Notes under the pieces: generated by a model
What the model was told of the DNA's origin: nothing
Seen by the model: the letters and a program-made list of their open reading frames with translations, nothing else
The model's database searches: none
Shown here: one piece after another, positions 27,096-36,489 of the stretch
How the letters are laid out: every line of letters begins with the position of its first letter
Numbering within the stretch: position 1 is the stretch's first letter
Made by a program: the position numbers and the translations under genes
From: Phaeobacter porticola
GTDB lineage: Bacteria; Pseudomonadota; Alphaproteobacteria; Rhodobacterales; Rhodobacteraceae
Direction: 5' to 3'
Length of the DNA stretch: 64,000 bases
NCBI RefSeq assembly: GCF_001888185.1
Contig: NZ_CP016367.1
Span: 20,851-84,850 of the forward strand

Positions 27096-28992
27096 CGAGA
27101 TTGAAAAGCTGAAAATGCACAGCCCCGACCTGACCGCGCAGAATGTGGAGCGGATCGCTGCGCTGTTTCCGGGTTGTGTGACGGAAAGCACCGGCCCGGA
27201 CGGGACGCTGCGCCGCGCGGTGGATTTTGACCTGCTGCGGCAGGAACTGTCGGACAGCATCGTGGAGGGCCCGCAAGAGCGGTATCATCTGGACTGGCCG
27301 GGCAAGCGGCAGGCGCTGGTCACGGCCAATGCGCCGATTGCCAAAACCCTGCGGCCTGTGCGGGCGGAGTCGGTGGAGTTCGACACCACCCGGAATTTGT
27401 TCATCGAGGGCGATAATCTAGAGGCGCTGAAACTGCTGCAAGAGACCTATTTGGGCAAGGTCAAGATGATCTATATCGACCCGCCCTATAATACGGGGAA
27501 TGATTTTGTCTATGACGATGACTTTGCCGAAGGCACGGCAGAGTTTCTGGCCAAGTCAAATCAGGTGGATGAGGCAGGCAATCGGCTGGTGGCAAACCAG
27601 ACTGCCAATGGTCGGTTTCATTCGGACTGGCTTTCAATGATTTATGCTCGATTGAAGCTTGCAAGAAACCTCTTGTCTGATGATGGAATGATCTTTGTTA
27701 GTATTGATGACAACGAACAAGGCAACCTGCGCGGACTCTGCGATGAAGTTTTTGGGCACGAAAATTTCGTTGAGTGCTTTGTATGGAAGAAAAGCTATGG
27801 AGGGGGGCCGAAAGAAAAATATGCTGTGACGCAGCACGAATACATACTCATGTATGCGCGTAGTATGGCAGATCTATCGCCTTTTGCGTTGCCTTATGAT
27901 CCTAAGAAGGTTGAACGATATTATAGTGGTCGTGATGAGCACTTTGAGAAACGGGGGCCGTATCGTCTAAAGCCACTCGAAGCAACCAAGAGCATGGATG
28001 CAAGGCCAAATTTGGTCTACGAAATTCCGCTTGCTGATGGTGAAATCGTTCGGCCACAGCGACAATGGCTCTGGGGCCGTGATCGTGTATTGGAAGCATT
28101 AGAAAACAACCATGTGATTGTTGTGCGCAACAAGGATCGAGTGACGCTAAACTATAAGCAATATCTACGTGATGAGGATGGCGTCGAAAGGGGGGAGAAG
28201 CCATTCAGTGTAATTGATGGCATTTATACCCAGCATGGAACAGCTGATCTTTCAGCTCATTTCCCTGAGGCAGTTGTCGTTCAGTTCCCTAAACCAGTTG
28301 CCCTGATAAAGCAGTTTATCCAAATAGCACTTTCCAGTGACCCAAATGCAATTATTCTCGATTTCTTTGCAGGAAGTGCGACAACGGCTGAGGCTGTCTT
28401 CTCATTGCCAATTGAAGTGCAGAAGAACGTTCAGTTTATCCTTGTGCAAATACCAGAGGACGTTCCAGAAGGAGCACCGGCGCGCAAGGCAGGATTTCAA
28501 CGGATTACAGATATCTCCAAAGAACGCATCCGCCGCGCGGGGGCAAAAATCCTCGAAGGGGAGTGTCACCCCGACTGGAACCGCGATGTGGGCTTTCGCG
28601 TGCTGAAAATCGACAGCTCGAACATGGCCGATGTCTATTACACCCCCGACGCCACCACTCAGGCCGACCTGCTGACCCGCGTGGACAACATCAAACCCGA
28701 CCGCAGCCCCGAAGACCTGCTGTTTCAGGTGCTGCTGGACTGGGGCGTTGACCTGACCCTGCCCATCACCCGCGAGAGCGTCGCGGGCAAGACCGTCTTC
28801 ACCGTCGCCGGCACCGCCCTGATCGCCTGTTTCGACAACGGCGTGGATGAAACCCTCGTCAAAACCCTCGCCACCCGCCATCCCCTGCGCGTGGTGTTCA
28901 AGGACACAGGCTTCAAGGACGACGCGACAAAGATCAACGTCAAACAGATCTTCAAATCCCTGTCGCCCGACACAGACGTCAAAGCCATCTGA
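27088..28992 (+). CDS. mod: Type III restriction-modification methyltransferase (Mod)
   Basis: 634 residues. It has the beta-class motif order: catalytic DPPYNTGNDF near 131 precedes the SAM-binding DFFAGSATT near 424, as in type III Mod enzymes that make N6-methyladenine. The target recognition region lies between them. Base composition changes abruptly: 27661-27720 has 22 G+C of 60, whereas 27301-27360 and 28741-28800 each have 41 of 60. The low-GC part runs from about 27620 to 28520 and covers the specificity region, suggesting replacement by recombination. The N-terminus overlaps DUF4391, and the stop shares a base with the next start (TGATG). Confidence 0.92.
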   Translation: MSDEIEKLKMHSPDLTAQNVERIAALFPGCVTESTGPDGTLRRAVDFDLLRQELSDSIVEGPQERYHLDWPGKRQALVTANAPIAKTLRPVRAESVEFDTTRNLFIEGDNLEALKLLQETYLGKVKMIYIDPPYNTGNDFVYDDDFAEGTAEFLAKSNQVDEAGNRLVANQTANGRFHSDWLSMIYARLKLARNLLSDDGMIFVSIDDNEQGNLRGLCDEVFGHENFVECFVWKKSYGGGPKEKYAVTQHEYILMYARSMADLSPFALPYDPKKVERYYSGRDEHFEKRGPYRLKPLEATKSMDARPNLVYEIPLADGEIVRPQRQWLWGRDRVLEALENNHVIVVRNKDRVTLNYKQYLRDEDGVERGEKPFSVIDGIYTQHGTADLSAHFPEAVVVQFPKPVALIKQFIQIALSSDPNAIILDFFAGSATTAEAVFSLPIEVQKNVQFILVQIPEDVPEGAPARKAGFQRITDISKERIRRAGAKILEGECHPDWNRDVGFRVLKIDSSNMADVYYTPDATTQADLLTRVDNIKPDRSPEDLLFQVLLDWGVDLTLPITRESVAGKTVFTVAGTALIACFDNGVDETLVKTLATRHPLRVVFKDTGFKDDATKINVKQIFKSLSPDTDVKAI

Positions 28993-30647
28993 TGACCCCC
29001 GCCGAGCTGCGCCTCAAACTGACTGACCTGATCGCCACCTGGGAAAACGAGGTGGTCGAGTTCAAGGAGGCGTCCAATTCCTATTCCACAGGGGATATCG
29101 GGAAATACTTTTCGGCCCTCTCGAATGAGGCAAACCTGAAGGACGTCGACGCGGGCTGGCTTGTGTTCGGGGTGAATAACAAGAGCAGGACTGTCGTGGG
29201 GACGGATTACCGGCCGACCCCCGAGCATCTGCAAAGCCTCAAGCAGCAGATTGCCGATGGTGCAGACCCGACAACCACGTTCCGGCAAATTCATGAGGTG
29301 GATGTGGACGGCAAGCGGGTTGTCATGTTGGAGATCCCGCCCGCCCCAAGGGGTATTCCGATTGCGTGGCAGGGTCAGACCTATGCGCGGGCAGGTGAAA
29401 GCCTGAGCGCACTTGGCTTTGCGAAACAGGATGAAATCCGCAACCAGACCCTGCACGGCGATTGGAGCGCGCAGGTGGTGGACGGTGCCACGCTGGACGA
29501 TCTGGACCCGCAAGCGGTGGAACGCGCGCGCAGTGACTTTGCCCTGAAGCATCAAAATCGGATTGACGCGGATGAGGTGCGCAGCTGGCCGGTGGCGACC
29601 CTGCTGGACCGCGCGAAGGTGACCCAACGCGGGCAGGTGACCCGCACGGCGCTGTTGCTGTTGGGGCGTGCAGAAAGCGCCTATCTGCTGTCCCCACATC
29701 CCGCCCAGATGACGTGGAAGCTGGTCGGACCGGAAACGGCCTATGAACATTTCGGCCCGCCATTCCTGCTGGCGACCTCGCAGCTGTATCAACGTATCCG
29801 CAATATCCAGTTGCGCCTGTTGCCCGATGACGAGCTGCTGCCGCATGAGGTGTCGAAATACGATCAGAAGGTCGTGCTGGAGGCGCTGCACAACTGCATC
29901 GCCCATCAGGATTACCGCCAGAACCAGCGGATCATCGTGACCGAGCGGCCGGATCGCTTGGTGTTGGAGAACGCAGGCCGGTTCTTTGAGGGCGCGCCAG
30001 AGGATTATGTGCGCGGTGACAAGACGCCAAGGGGATATCGCAACCCCTATCTGGTGCAGGCCATGGTCGAGCTGAACATGATCGACCAGATGGGTTACGG
30101 CATTCAGCGGATGTATGAAACGCAGCGGCGGCGTTACCTGCCGATGCCAGATTACGAGGTGGCCGGGGACGCTGTGGTGATGACGGTCTATGGTGGGGTT
30201 GTTGATACGGCCTATACGCGGGTGCTGATGGAAAACGGCGGTTTGAAGCTGACCGACGTGCTGGCGCTGGACCGGGTGCAGAAAAGGTTGGAGGTGCCGG
30301 ATGCGGCGATCCAGGCTCTGAAGCGCAAGGGGCTGGTTGAGGGGCGTAAACCTCGGTTCCGCGTCTCGGCTGCTGTCGCGGCTGCATCGTCCAAGAAGGC
30401 CGAATACATCAAGACCCGTGCGTTTGACGATCAGCATTACGCGGACATGGTGGTTGAGTTTTTACGAAAGTTCGGCAGCGCTTCACGAAAGGACGTTGAT
30501 GACCTGCTCTGGGACAAGTTAAGCGACGCCTTGGATGACACGCAGAAGAGAAACAAAATCGGAAACCTTCTCAGCGGCTTACGGCGCAAAGACGTGATTT
30601 TTAACGCTGGCTCCAAACCTGCCCCACAATGGAAGCTGTGCGAATGA
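28992..30647 (+). CDS. AlbA_2 (Schlafen-type) and HATPase_c_4 protein
   Basis: 551 residues. The N-terminal AlbA_2 domain is recognisable (WENEVVEFKEA near 17-27, then DAGWLVFGVNN near 54). The middle has the RecG-like ATPase module of this family (ALHNCIAHQDYR near 297, GYGIQRMYETQRRRYLP near 370). The C-terminus contains winged-helix-like segments. AlbA_2 domains bind nucleic acids, and related Schlafen-type proteins occur in antiviral contexts. Encoded between mod and res with a TGATG overlap to mod, it is probably a regulator or effector of the same system rather than a stray gene. Confidence 0.82.
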   Translation: MTPAELRLKLTDLIATWENEVVEFKEASNSYSTGDIGKYFSALSNEANLKDVDAGWLVFGVNNKSRTVVGTDYRPTPEHLQSLKQQIADGADPTTTFRQIHEVDVDGKRVVMLEIPPAPRGIPIAWQGQTYARAGESLSALGFAKQDEIRNQTLHGDWSAQVVDGATLDDLDPQAVERARSDFALKHQNRIDADEVRSWPVATLLDRAKVTQRGQVTRTALLLLGRAESAYLLSPHPAQMTWKLVGPETAYEHFGPPFLLATSQLYQRIRNIQLRLLPDDELLPHEVSKYDQKVVLEALHNCIAHQDYRQNQRIIVTERPDRLVLENAGRFFEGAPEDYVRGDKTPRGYRNPYLVQAMVELNMIDQMGYGIQRMYETQRRRYLPMPDYEVAGDAVVMTVYGGVVDTAYTRVLMENGGLKLTDVLALDRVQKRLEVPDAAIQALKRKGLVEGRKPRFRVSAAVAAASSKKAEYIKTRAFDDQHYADMVVEFLRKFGSASRKDVDDLLWDKLSDALDDTQKRNKIGNLLSGLRRKDVIFNAGSKPAPQWKLCE

Positions 30648-30708
30648 AACAAGAACATCCTACGAAAGAAATTACGAAAGAAGCGCTGGATTTAAGAAAG
30701 CGACAGTC

Positions 30709-33700
30709 ATGAAAATCAAGTTCAAGTCGCAACCCTATCAGACCGATGCCGTCGATGCGGTGGTCGATTGCTTTGAGGGCCAGCCCCGGCAGGATGTTCT
30801 GAAATACACCATCGACCCCGGCGCCGACCGGCAGGCCAAGATGGAGGTGGAGGGTTTTGGCAACGCCGCTGTCAAGCTGCCCGAGGACGTCTTGTTGGAG
30901 AACATCCGCAAGGTGCAGCGCGGCGCGATGCTGCCCCCGTCGGACAGCCTGACGCATCACACCGATGACAAGGGCAAGACCAAGCCCGCCAGCTACAAGC
31001 CCGGCGCGCAGATCAACCTCGACGTCGAGATGGAGACAGGCACGGGCAAGACCTATGTCTACATCAAGACCATGTTCGAGATGCACAAACGCTATGGCTG
31101 GTCCAAGTTCATCATCATGGTGCCCAGCGTGGCGATCCGCGAAGGGGTGGCCAAGTCGATCCAGATGACGGCTGAGCATTTCCAGCAAGAATACGGCAAG
31201 AAGGTCCGGGCGTTCGTCTATAATTCAAAGCGGCTGCACGAGCTGGAGAGCTTTTCGTCGGACGCGGGCATCAACGTGATGGTGATCAACGTTCAGGCCT
31301 TTAACGCGTCAGGGGCGGATAACCGGCGGATCTATGACGAGCTGGACGATTTCCAGTCGCGCAAGCCCATCGACGTGATCGCCAAGAACCGCCCCATCCT
31401 GATCCTGGACGAGCCGCAGAAAATGGAAGGGCCGGCGACGCAAAAAAGCTTACCGCTGTTCAACCCGCTGTTCATCCTGCGCTATTCGGCGACGCACAGA
31501 ACCGTCCACAACAAGGTGCATCGTCTGGATGCGGTGGATGCCTTCAACAGGAAGCTGGTCAAGAAAATCAAGGTGCGCGGTGTGGAAACCAAAGGCCCGA
31601 GCGGGACGAACCCCTATCTGTTCCTGCACCGGATCGAGACCTCAAGCGCCGCGCCGGTCGCCTGGGTGGATATCGAGGTCAAGATGCAGAGCGGGATCAA
31701 ACGTGTCGCCCGCAAACTGGAACAGGGGCGCAACCTGTTCGATCTGTCCAAGGGGCTGGAGGTCTACAAGGATTTCGTTGTCAGCAATATCGACGCCCGC
31801 GATGACACGGTGCATTTCACCAATGGTGATGTACTGCACGCGGGTGAGGCGTCGGGCGATGTGACGGAACGCGACATCCGGCGCATTCAGATCCGCGAAA
31901 CGATCTCGGCCCATCTGGAACGCGAACAGGCGCTGTTCGCGCGTGGGATCAAGGTGCTGTCGCTGTTTTTCATCGACGAGGTGGAGAAGTATCGTGACTA
32001 CGACCAGGCTGACGAGCAGGGCGAATATGCCAGGGTGTTCGAGGAAGAATACGCGCAGGCGGTTGACGAGCTACTTGCTGAGTTGCCGCTGGAGAATGTG
32101 GAGTATCGCGACTATCTGACCGGGATCGAGGTGGGCAAGACCCATCGCGGTTATTTCTCGATCGACAAGAAGGGGCGGATGACAGACCCCAAGGCTGCCG
32201 CCCGTGGCGAGTTGGCGGGCCAATCGACAGAACCCAGTGATTACGATCTGATCCTGAAGGACAAGGAGCGGCTGTTGTCCTTTGAGGAACCCACGCGTTT
32301 CATCTTTTCCCACTCAGCCCTGCGAGAAGGTTGGGACAACCCCAATGTCTTCGTGATGTGCATGCTCAAGCACAATGAAAGCCAGAACACCATCTCACGG
32401 CGTCAGGAAGTCGGGCGCGGTCTGCGGATCGCGGTCAATCTCAATGGCGAGAGGATGGATCATCCGGTGACCGTGCATGACATCAACGTGCTGACCGTAG
32501 TCGCATCGGAGAGCTACAAGGGGTTTGTGACAGCCCTGCAGAAAGAGATCGTCGAGAACCTGTCGGCTCGGCCCAAGCAGGCGGATGCCGAGTATTTTGA
32601 TGGCAAGACGTTGAAAACCGGCGATCTGGAGTTGGTCTTGGACAAATCGCTTGCCAAAAAGTTGGAGCGCTTCCTGATCAAGAGCGACTATGTCGATGAA
32701 GATGGCCACATCACCGCCGCCTATCACGAGGCCCGTAAGTCGGAGGCACTGGCAGAGCTTCCCGAGGAGCTGGAAGCCCATCGCAATGCCGTCTTCGCGC
32801 TGATTGACACCGTTTTCAATGGCAGGGCCATCGACGACATGTTCAGCGACGGGCGCACCCCAAAGAGAAACCGGCTGAATGAAAATTTCCAGCGCAAGGA
32901 GTTTCAAGAGCTTTGGCGCCGGATAAACCGAAAGGCCGTCTATCAGGTCGAGTTCGACAGCGTCGCACTGGTCCAAAGCTGTATTAACCGGTTGGAAAGC
33001 GAACTGCAGGTTGCGCCGCTGCAATATCTGGTGACGGAGGGTGCCTTGTCCGATGACGTGACCGATGAAAACCTTCGGGATGGCAGTGCCTTCGTGCAGG
33101 GGAAAATTCGGTCTGAGAGCGGCAAGAGTGCACATTCACGCGTGTCATACGATGTCATCGGATCAATTGCTCAGAATACTGATTTGACACGCAAGACCGT
33201 GGGCGAAATCCTGGCCGGGATCCAACCGGCAAAATTTGGTGAGTTTGCCAAGAACCCTGAACAATTCATCGCTGATGCCTCGCACTTGATCCAAGAGCAA
33301 AAAGCAACCGCGATCATCGAAAAGCTGACCTACGATGCGGTCGAAGAGCGCTATGATTCCGAGCTGTTCACGGCGGGCGAAACGGGCAACGACTTCAAGA
33401 AGGCGACTGAGAAGCTGAAGAACCACGTTTATGATTATGCGATCGTGGATTCAAAGGTAGAGCGCGACTTTGTCAGGGATCTCGATACAAGCGCAGAGGT
33501 TGTCGTTTACTCCAAACTACCACGCGGCTTCCTGATCCCGACACCCGTTGGTGACTACAACCCGGATTGGGCGATCGCGTTCAAAGAAGGTGGTATCAAG
33601 CATCTCTACTTTGTCGCAGAGACCAAGTCTGACCTCCCCTCGATGAAGATGCGTGAACTGGAACAGACCAAGATCAAATGTGCCCGAAAGTTCTTTGACG

Positions 33701-33792
33701 AAATCGGTCGACGGATCAATGACAACAGCGTCAAATATGATGTGGTCACCAGCTACTCTGAACTTATGACGCTGGTGAAAGATGTGGGGTGA
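30709..33792 (+). CDS. res: Type III restriction endonuclease subunit (Res)
   Basis: 1027 residues. The SF2 helicase core has Walker A METGTGKTY near 108, the Walker B variant LDEPQKME near 233 and an RYSATHR motif III. A later HSALREGWDNPNVF and RRQEVGRGLRI belong to lobe 2. The C-terminus carries a PD-(D/E)xK nuclease: NPDWAIAF near 951 and AETKSD near 971, the D...ExK pattern of type III Res subunits. It would cut DNA with Mod when sites are unmethylated. It starts 61 bases after the AlbA_2 gene and is the last gene of the cassette. Confidence 0.92.
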   Translation: MKIKFKSQPYQTDAVDAVVDCFEGQPRQDVLKYTIDPGADRQAKMEVEGFGNAAVKLPEDVLLENIRKVQRGAMLPPSDSLTHHTDDKGKTKPASYKPGAQINLDVEMETGTGKTYVYIKTMFEMHKRYGWSKFIIMVPSVAIREGVAKSIQMTAEHFQQEYGKKVRAFVYNSKRLHELESFSSDAGINVMVINVQAFNASGADNRRIYDELDDFQSRKPIDVIAKNRPILILDEPQKMEGPATQKSLPLFNPLFILRYSATHRTVHNKVHRLDAVDAFNRKLVKKIKVRGVETKGPSGTNPYLFLHRIETSSAAPVAWVDIEVKMQSGIKRVARKLEQGRNLFDLSKGLEVYKDFVVSNIDARDDTVHFTNGDVLHAGEASGDVTERDIRRIQIRETISAHLEREQALFARGIKVLSLFFIDEVEKYRDYDQADEQGEYARVFEEEYAQAVDELLAELPLENVEYRDYLTGIEVGKTHRGYFSIDKKGRMTDPKAAARGELAGQSTEPSDYDLILKDKERLLSFEEPTRFIFSHSALREGWDNPNVFVMCMLKHNESQNTISRRQEVGRGLRIAVNLNGERMDHPVTVHDINVLTVVASESYKGFVTALQKEIVENLSARPKQADAEYFDGKTLKTGDLELVLDKSLAKKLERFLIKSDYVDEDGHITAAYHEARKSEALAELPEELEAHRNAVFALIDTVFNGRAIDDMFSDGRTPKRNRLNENFQRKEFQELWRRINRKAVYQVEFDSVALVQSCINRLESELQVAPLQYLVTEGALSDDVTDENLRDGSAFVQGKIRSESGKSAHSRVSYDVIGSIAQNTDLTRKTVGEILAGIQPAKFGEFAKNPEQFIADASHLIQEQKATAIIEKLTYDAVEERYDSELFTAGETGNDFKKATEKLKNHVYDYAIVDSKVERDFVRDLDTSAEVVVYSKLPRGFLIPTPVGDYNPDWAIAFKEGGIKHLYFVAETKSDLPSMKMRELEQTKIKCARKFFDEIGRRINDNSVKYDVVTSYSELMTLVKDVG

Positions 33793-33920
33793 AGAAACCG
33801 CGGTATCTCCCTCGAGTTTCCTGTTGACGCCAAACAGACCATTTTCCGCTTGCAGATCAGGGTGCCCCGTTAAGCATCATCGCTGTGTGCAGGCCCTCTG
33901 TGGCGGACTAGCAGATCCTC

Positions 33921-34919
33921 TCAAGGATTTGAGCTGCCCGGCAGCCACACCTGTTCGACCCCGCGTCTTCCGTCCTTCCGACCAAGCTGCACCACGACAT
34001 CGATGCTGGACGCGGCATAGCGCCTTACCTCCTCAAAGCTCATATTGATGCCCACCGACATGACCATGAGGGCAAGGCGGTCGAGCGCCTTCTGCGCGGT
34101 ATCGGCGTGAATTGTGGTGAAAGAGCCTGAATGGCCGGTGTTGATCGCGTCGAGGAAGGTCTTGCACTCATCGCCGCGCAACTCGCCAAGAATGATCCGG
34201 TCAGGACGCATGCGCAAAGAGGTCTCCAGCAATTTGGCCGCGGTGCGCTCACTTGAGGGGACACGGTCAGCCTTGAGCATCGCGCGATTGGGCTGCGGAG
34301 GAAAGAGCTCGAATGCGTCCTCGATGGTCACGATACGCTCCGTCTTGGTCACCAGCGCGAGAAGCGCCCGGGCAAAAGTCGTTTTGCCCGTGGACGTCCC
34401 GCCGCTGATCATGATGTTCAACCGCTCATCGATGCAGAGTTTCATGGCGGCTCGAATATCCCCCGCCTCGGTCAGTGCGATGACCTGTTCGGCTTTTGCC
34501 TGTCGTTCGGCACCCAAATCCACCAGTCCACCGTGCAACAGACCGATGTCGCCCAAGGTGAGTTGGTCTTCACTGTAGCGGCGCAAAGTGATCGAGGGCC
34601 CGCCATCCACGACGGGCGGATAGACGACCTGTGCCCGGATCGGCTTGCCGTTCATCTCGATCTTGCCGGAGACGAGCGGCTTTTTCTCGCTGATCTGTCC
34701 GTGGGTGGCGCTGGCAATGGATGTTGCAAGGTCCCGAGCTTGGGAAGGGGAGTAAAACACACCTTCGAGGCCGACCATATGCTCAGCCCCCCGGGTTTCC
34801 ACCCAGACCTTTCCATCGGGATTGACCGCTATTTCGACCACGCAGGGATCGGCGAGCGGTGCAGCCAGAGGTTTTAGATAGGTCGAAAGAAAACTGGCTT
34901 TTTCTGCCGCCTGGTTCAT
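33921..34919 (-). CDS. virB11: VirB11 secretion ATPase
   Basis: 332 residues from the ATG at 34919; upstream in-frame codons are Arg/His rich and unlike VirB11. The N-terminal domain precedes a RecA-like core with Walker A GGTSTGKTT near 170, an ASP-box region (VTIEDAFEL) and the His-box (GHSGSFTTIHA). It forms a hexameric ring at the inner membrane that powers pilus assembly and substrate transfer with VirB4 and VirD4. It is the last gene of the virB operon and converges on the defence cassette across 128 bases. Confidence 0.92.
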   Translation of the reverse strand: MNQAAEKASFLSTYLKPLAAPLADPCVVEIAVNPDGKVWVETRGAEHMVGLEGVFYSPSQARDLATSIASATHGQISEKKPLVSGKIEMNGKPIRAQVVYPPVVDGGPSITLRRYSEDQLTLGDIGLLHGGLVDLGAERQAKAEQVIALTEAGDIRAAMKLCIDERLNIMISGGTSTGKTTFARALLALVTKTERIVTIEDAFELFPPQPNRAMLKADRVPSSERTAAKLLETSLRMRPDRIILGELRGDECKTFLDAINTGHSGSFTTIHADTAQKALDRLALMVMSVGINMSFEEVRRYAASSIDVVVQLGRKDGRRGVEQVWLPGSSNP

Positions 34920-35029
34920 GGGTGGCCGCCTGTGCGTTTCAGGTTTGTGTTGCTTTGAGACACGCGGCCTCTCCCTTCGGTCGAACGCGTGTTTCGACAC
35001 CTGATTGTTTTGTCGAACCCGAAACGCAC

Positions 35030-36487
35030 TTAATAGAACTCAAGATCACGGTCGACGATCACACTGATCGCAGCGCCCGGCTGGACCGAGATAACCGGAG
35101 GCAGGGTGGCAAATTCGCCGATCACCGCATCGGTGGCCTGCGCAAAACTGCCCGCGACATCCTCGGCAATTTCTGATCTGGTCTCGGAGCTGGCCTCGGA
35201 TGCGGCGATTGCCGGTCCTGCGCCGATGATCGAGAGCAATGCGGCTGTGCCAAAGCGCAGCCCAAAGCGGGAGTTCACGGAGCCCGTCACGCCCGAGCGG
35301 CCCTGATCGTCCGCGCCAAATGCGGCGAGCTGAACCGATTGCCCCTCGGGTGTGACGATGCGTGACCAGCCAACCAGAATGCGGGCCTGGCCCAAAGAGA
35401 CATTCGAATTGTAGGTCCCGAAGAGGCGGGAGCCTTCGGGAATGAGAACGCGGGACTGATCGAAACTCCAGACCGGGTAGTTCACGATGGCGGTAATCTG
35501 TCCGGGCAATGTGGATTCGATGGCGGTTTCCAGTGACGCTTGAATGAGCGTGCCCTGCAGCACCGTATTGGAAGGATTGGCGATAACCTCCGCTGTCGCG
35601 ACTTGAACGGGCTGGGCACCGTCCAACACGAAGGCGCGCGCCGCCGCATCTCCGACCGCAGGTCCCCTCTCAGGGTCAGATGCCGGACTGCCCGTCTGGC
35701 CGCCCGCATCAAAGATCACCCCTTCGGACCGAATTTGTGTGTCGCGCAGCGCCGCCGCCTCGGCACGCCGACGGTCCAGTTCAGCCCGCCGCGCGGCTTC
35801 CTCGGCGGCGAGCTGATCCCTCTCGGTTTGCGCGCGTAGAGCGTCACTCATACCGTCATCGATCTGCTGTTGCAGGGCGTCGTTCTGGCGCTGCAGTCCG
35901 AGCATTTGCTCCATCAACTGCTCCATCCGGCCATCGGCAACACGCGCGCGTGCGGCAACCTCATCAGCGATACGCTTTTGCGCTTCAAGATCGGCTTCTG
36001 CCAACCGGGTGTCCATCTCGCTTTGCATCTGGGCGATGAGCGCCGTGTTCTGTTCCTGGACCGAGCGCAGCGCTTCGGCCAGCTCGGCGGAATTGTCGGG
36101 GGCAGGGGCCTCGGCCAGTCTTGCCAACTGGGCTTGTAGGGCGACCACGTCGCTCGCAAGCTTGGCGTTCTGTTCCTCGAGAGCTTGGCGCTGCGCCGCG
36201 AGTTCATCCTCGATTGGTCCGGGATCGAACCTCGGCTCTGATCTTTGTTCGGTCGGTTCAGCGTCGGCTGTCATGCGGCCAAACCCGTCACCGTCAACTT
36301 GATCCTGAAAGTCGTCGGCTTTCGATGTTTCAACGGCAGAAGTGATGCCGCTGCCTTGCACAAGCGGGTAGGCAATGATGGCGGTCCCTGCCACAAGCAA
36401 TGCACCCAAACCAAGCCTGAGCCCGAGAGATGCGCGCCGCTTGGGTGCGAAGCTGTATTCCTTTTCCCCGGTTTTCTCGTCGCTCAT
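35030..36487 (-). CDS. virB10: VirB10 channel protein
   Basis: 485 residues: a short cytoplasmic N-terminus, one membrane helix (LGLGALLVAGTAIIAYPLV), then a long Glu/Ala/Gln-rich coiled coil (residues ~80-260) and a C-terminal beta-barrel domain with the TrbI/VirB10 signature (LQGTLIQASLETAI, SRVLIPEGSRLFGTY). It spans the envelope and forms the outer-membrane pore. It lies between virB9 (3 bases upstream) and virB11. Confidence 0.92.
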   Translation of the reverse strand: MSDEKTGEKEYSFAPKRRASLGLRLGLGALLVAGTAIIAYPLVQGSGITSAVETSKADDFQDQVDGDGFGRMTADAEPTEQRSEPRFDPGPIEDELAAQRQALEEQNAKLASDVVALQAQLARLAEAPAPDNSAELAEALRSVQEQNTALIAQMQSEMDTRLAEADLEAQKRIADEVAARARVADGRMEQLMEQMLGLQRQNDALQQQIDDGMSDALRAQTERDQLAAEEAARRAELDRRRAEAAALRDTQIRSEGVIFDAGGQTGSPASDPERGPAVGDAAARAFVLDGAQPVQVATAEVIANPSNTVLQGTLIQASLETAIESTLPGQITAIVNYPVWSFDQSRVLIPEGSRLFGTYNSNVSLGQARILVGWSRIVTPEGQSVQLAAFGADDQGRSGVTGSVNSRFGLRFGTAALLSIIGAGPAIAASEASSETRSEIAEDVAGSFAQATDAVIGEFATLPPVISVQPGAAISVIVDRDLEFY

Positions 36488-36489
36488 GA

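Noticed and set aside
28725..30437. 570-codon minus-strand frame
   Set aside because: Antisense to the AlbA_2/HATPase gene, whose domains are recognisable.
23137..33792. Assignment of the cassette to DISARM, BREX or Druantia
   Set aside because: No DrmB/DrmC, PglX/PglZ or DruE-like proteins are present; the Mod and Res subunits are of type III kind.
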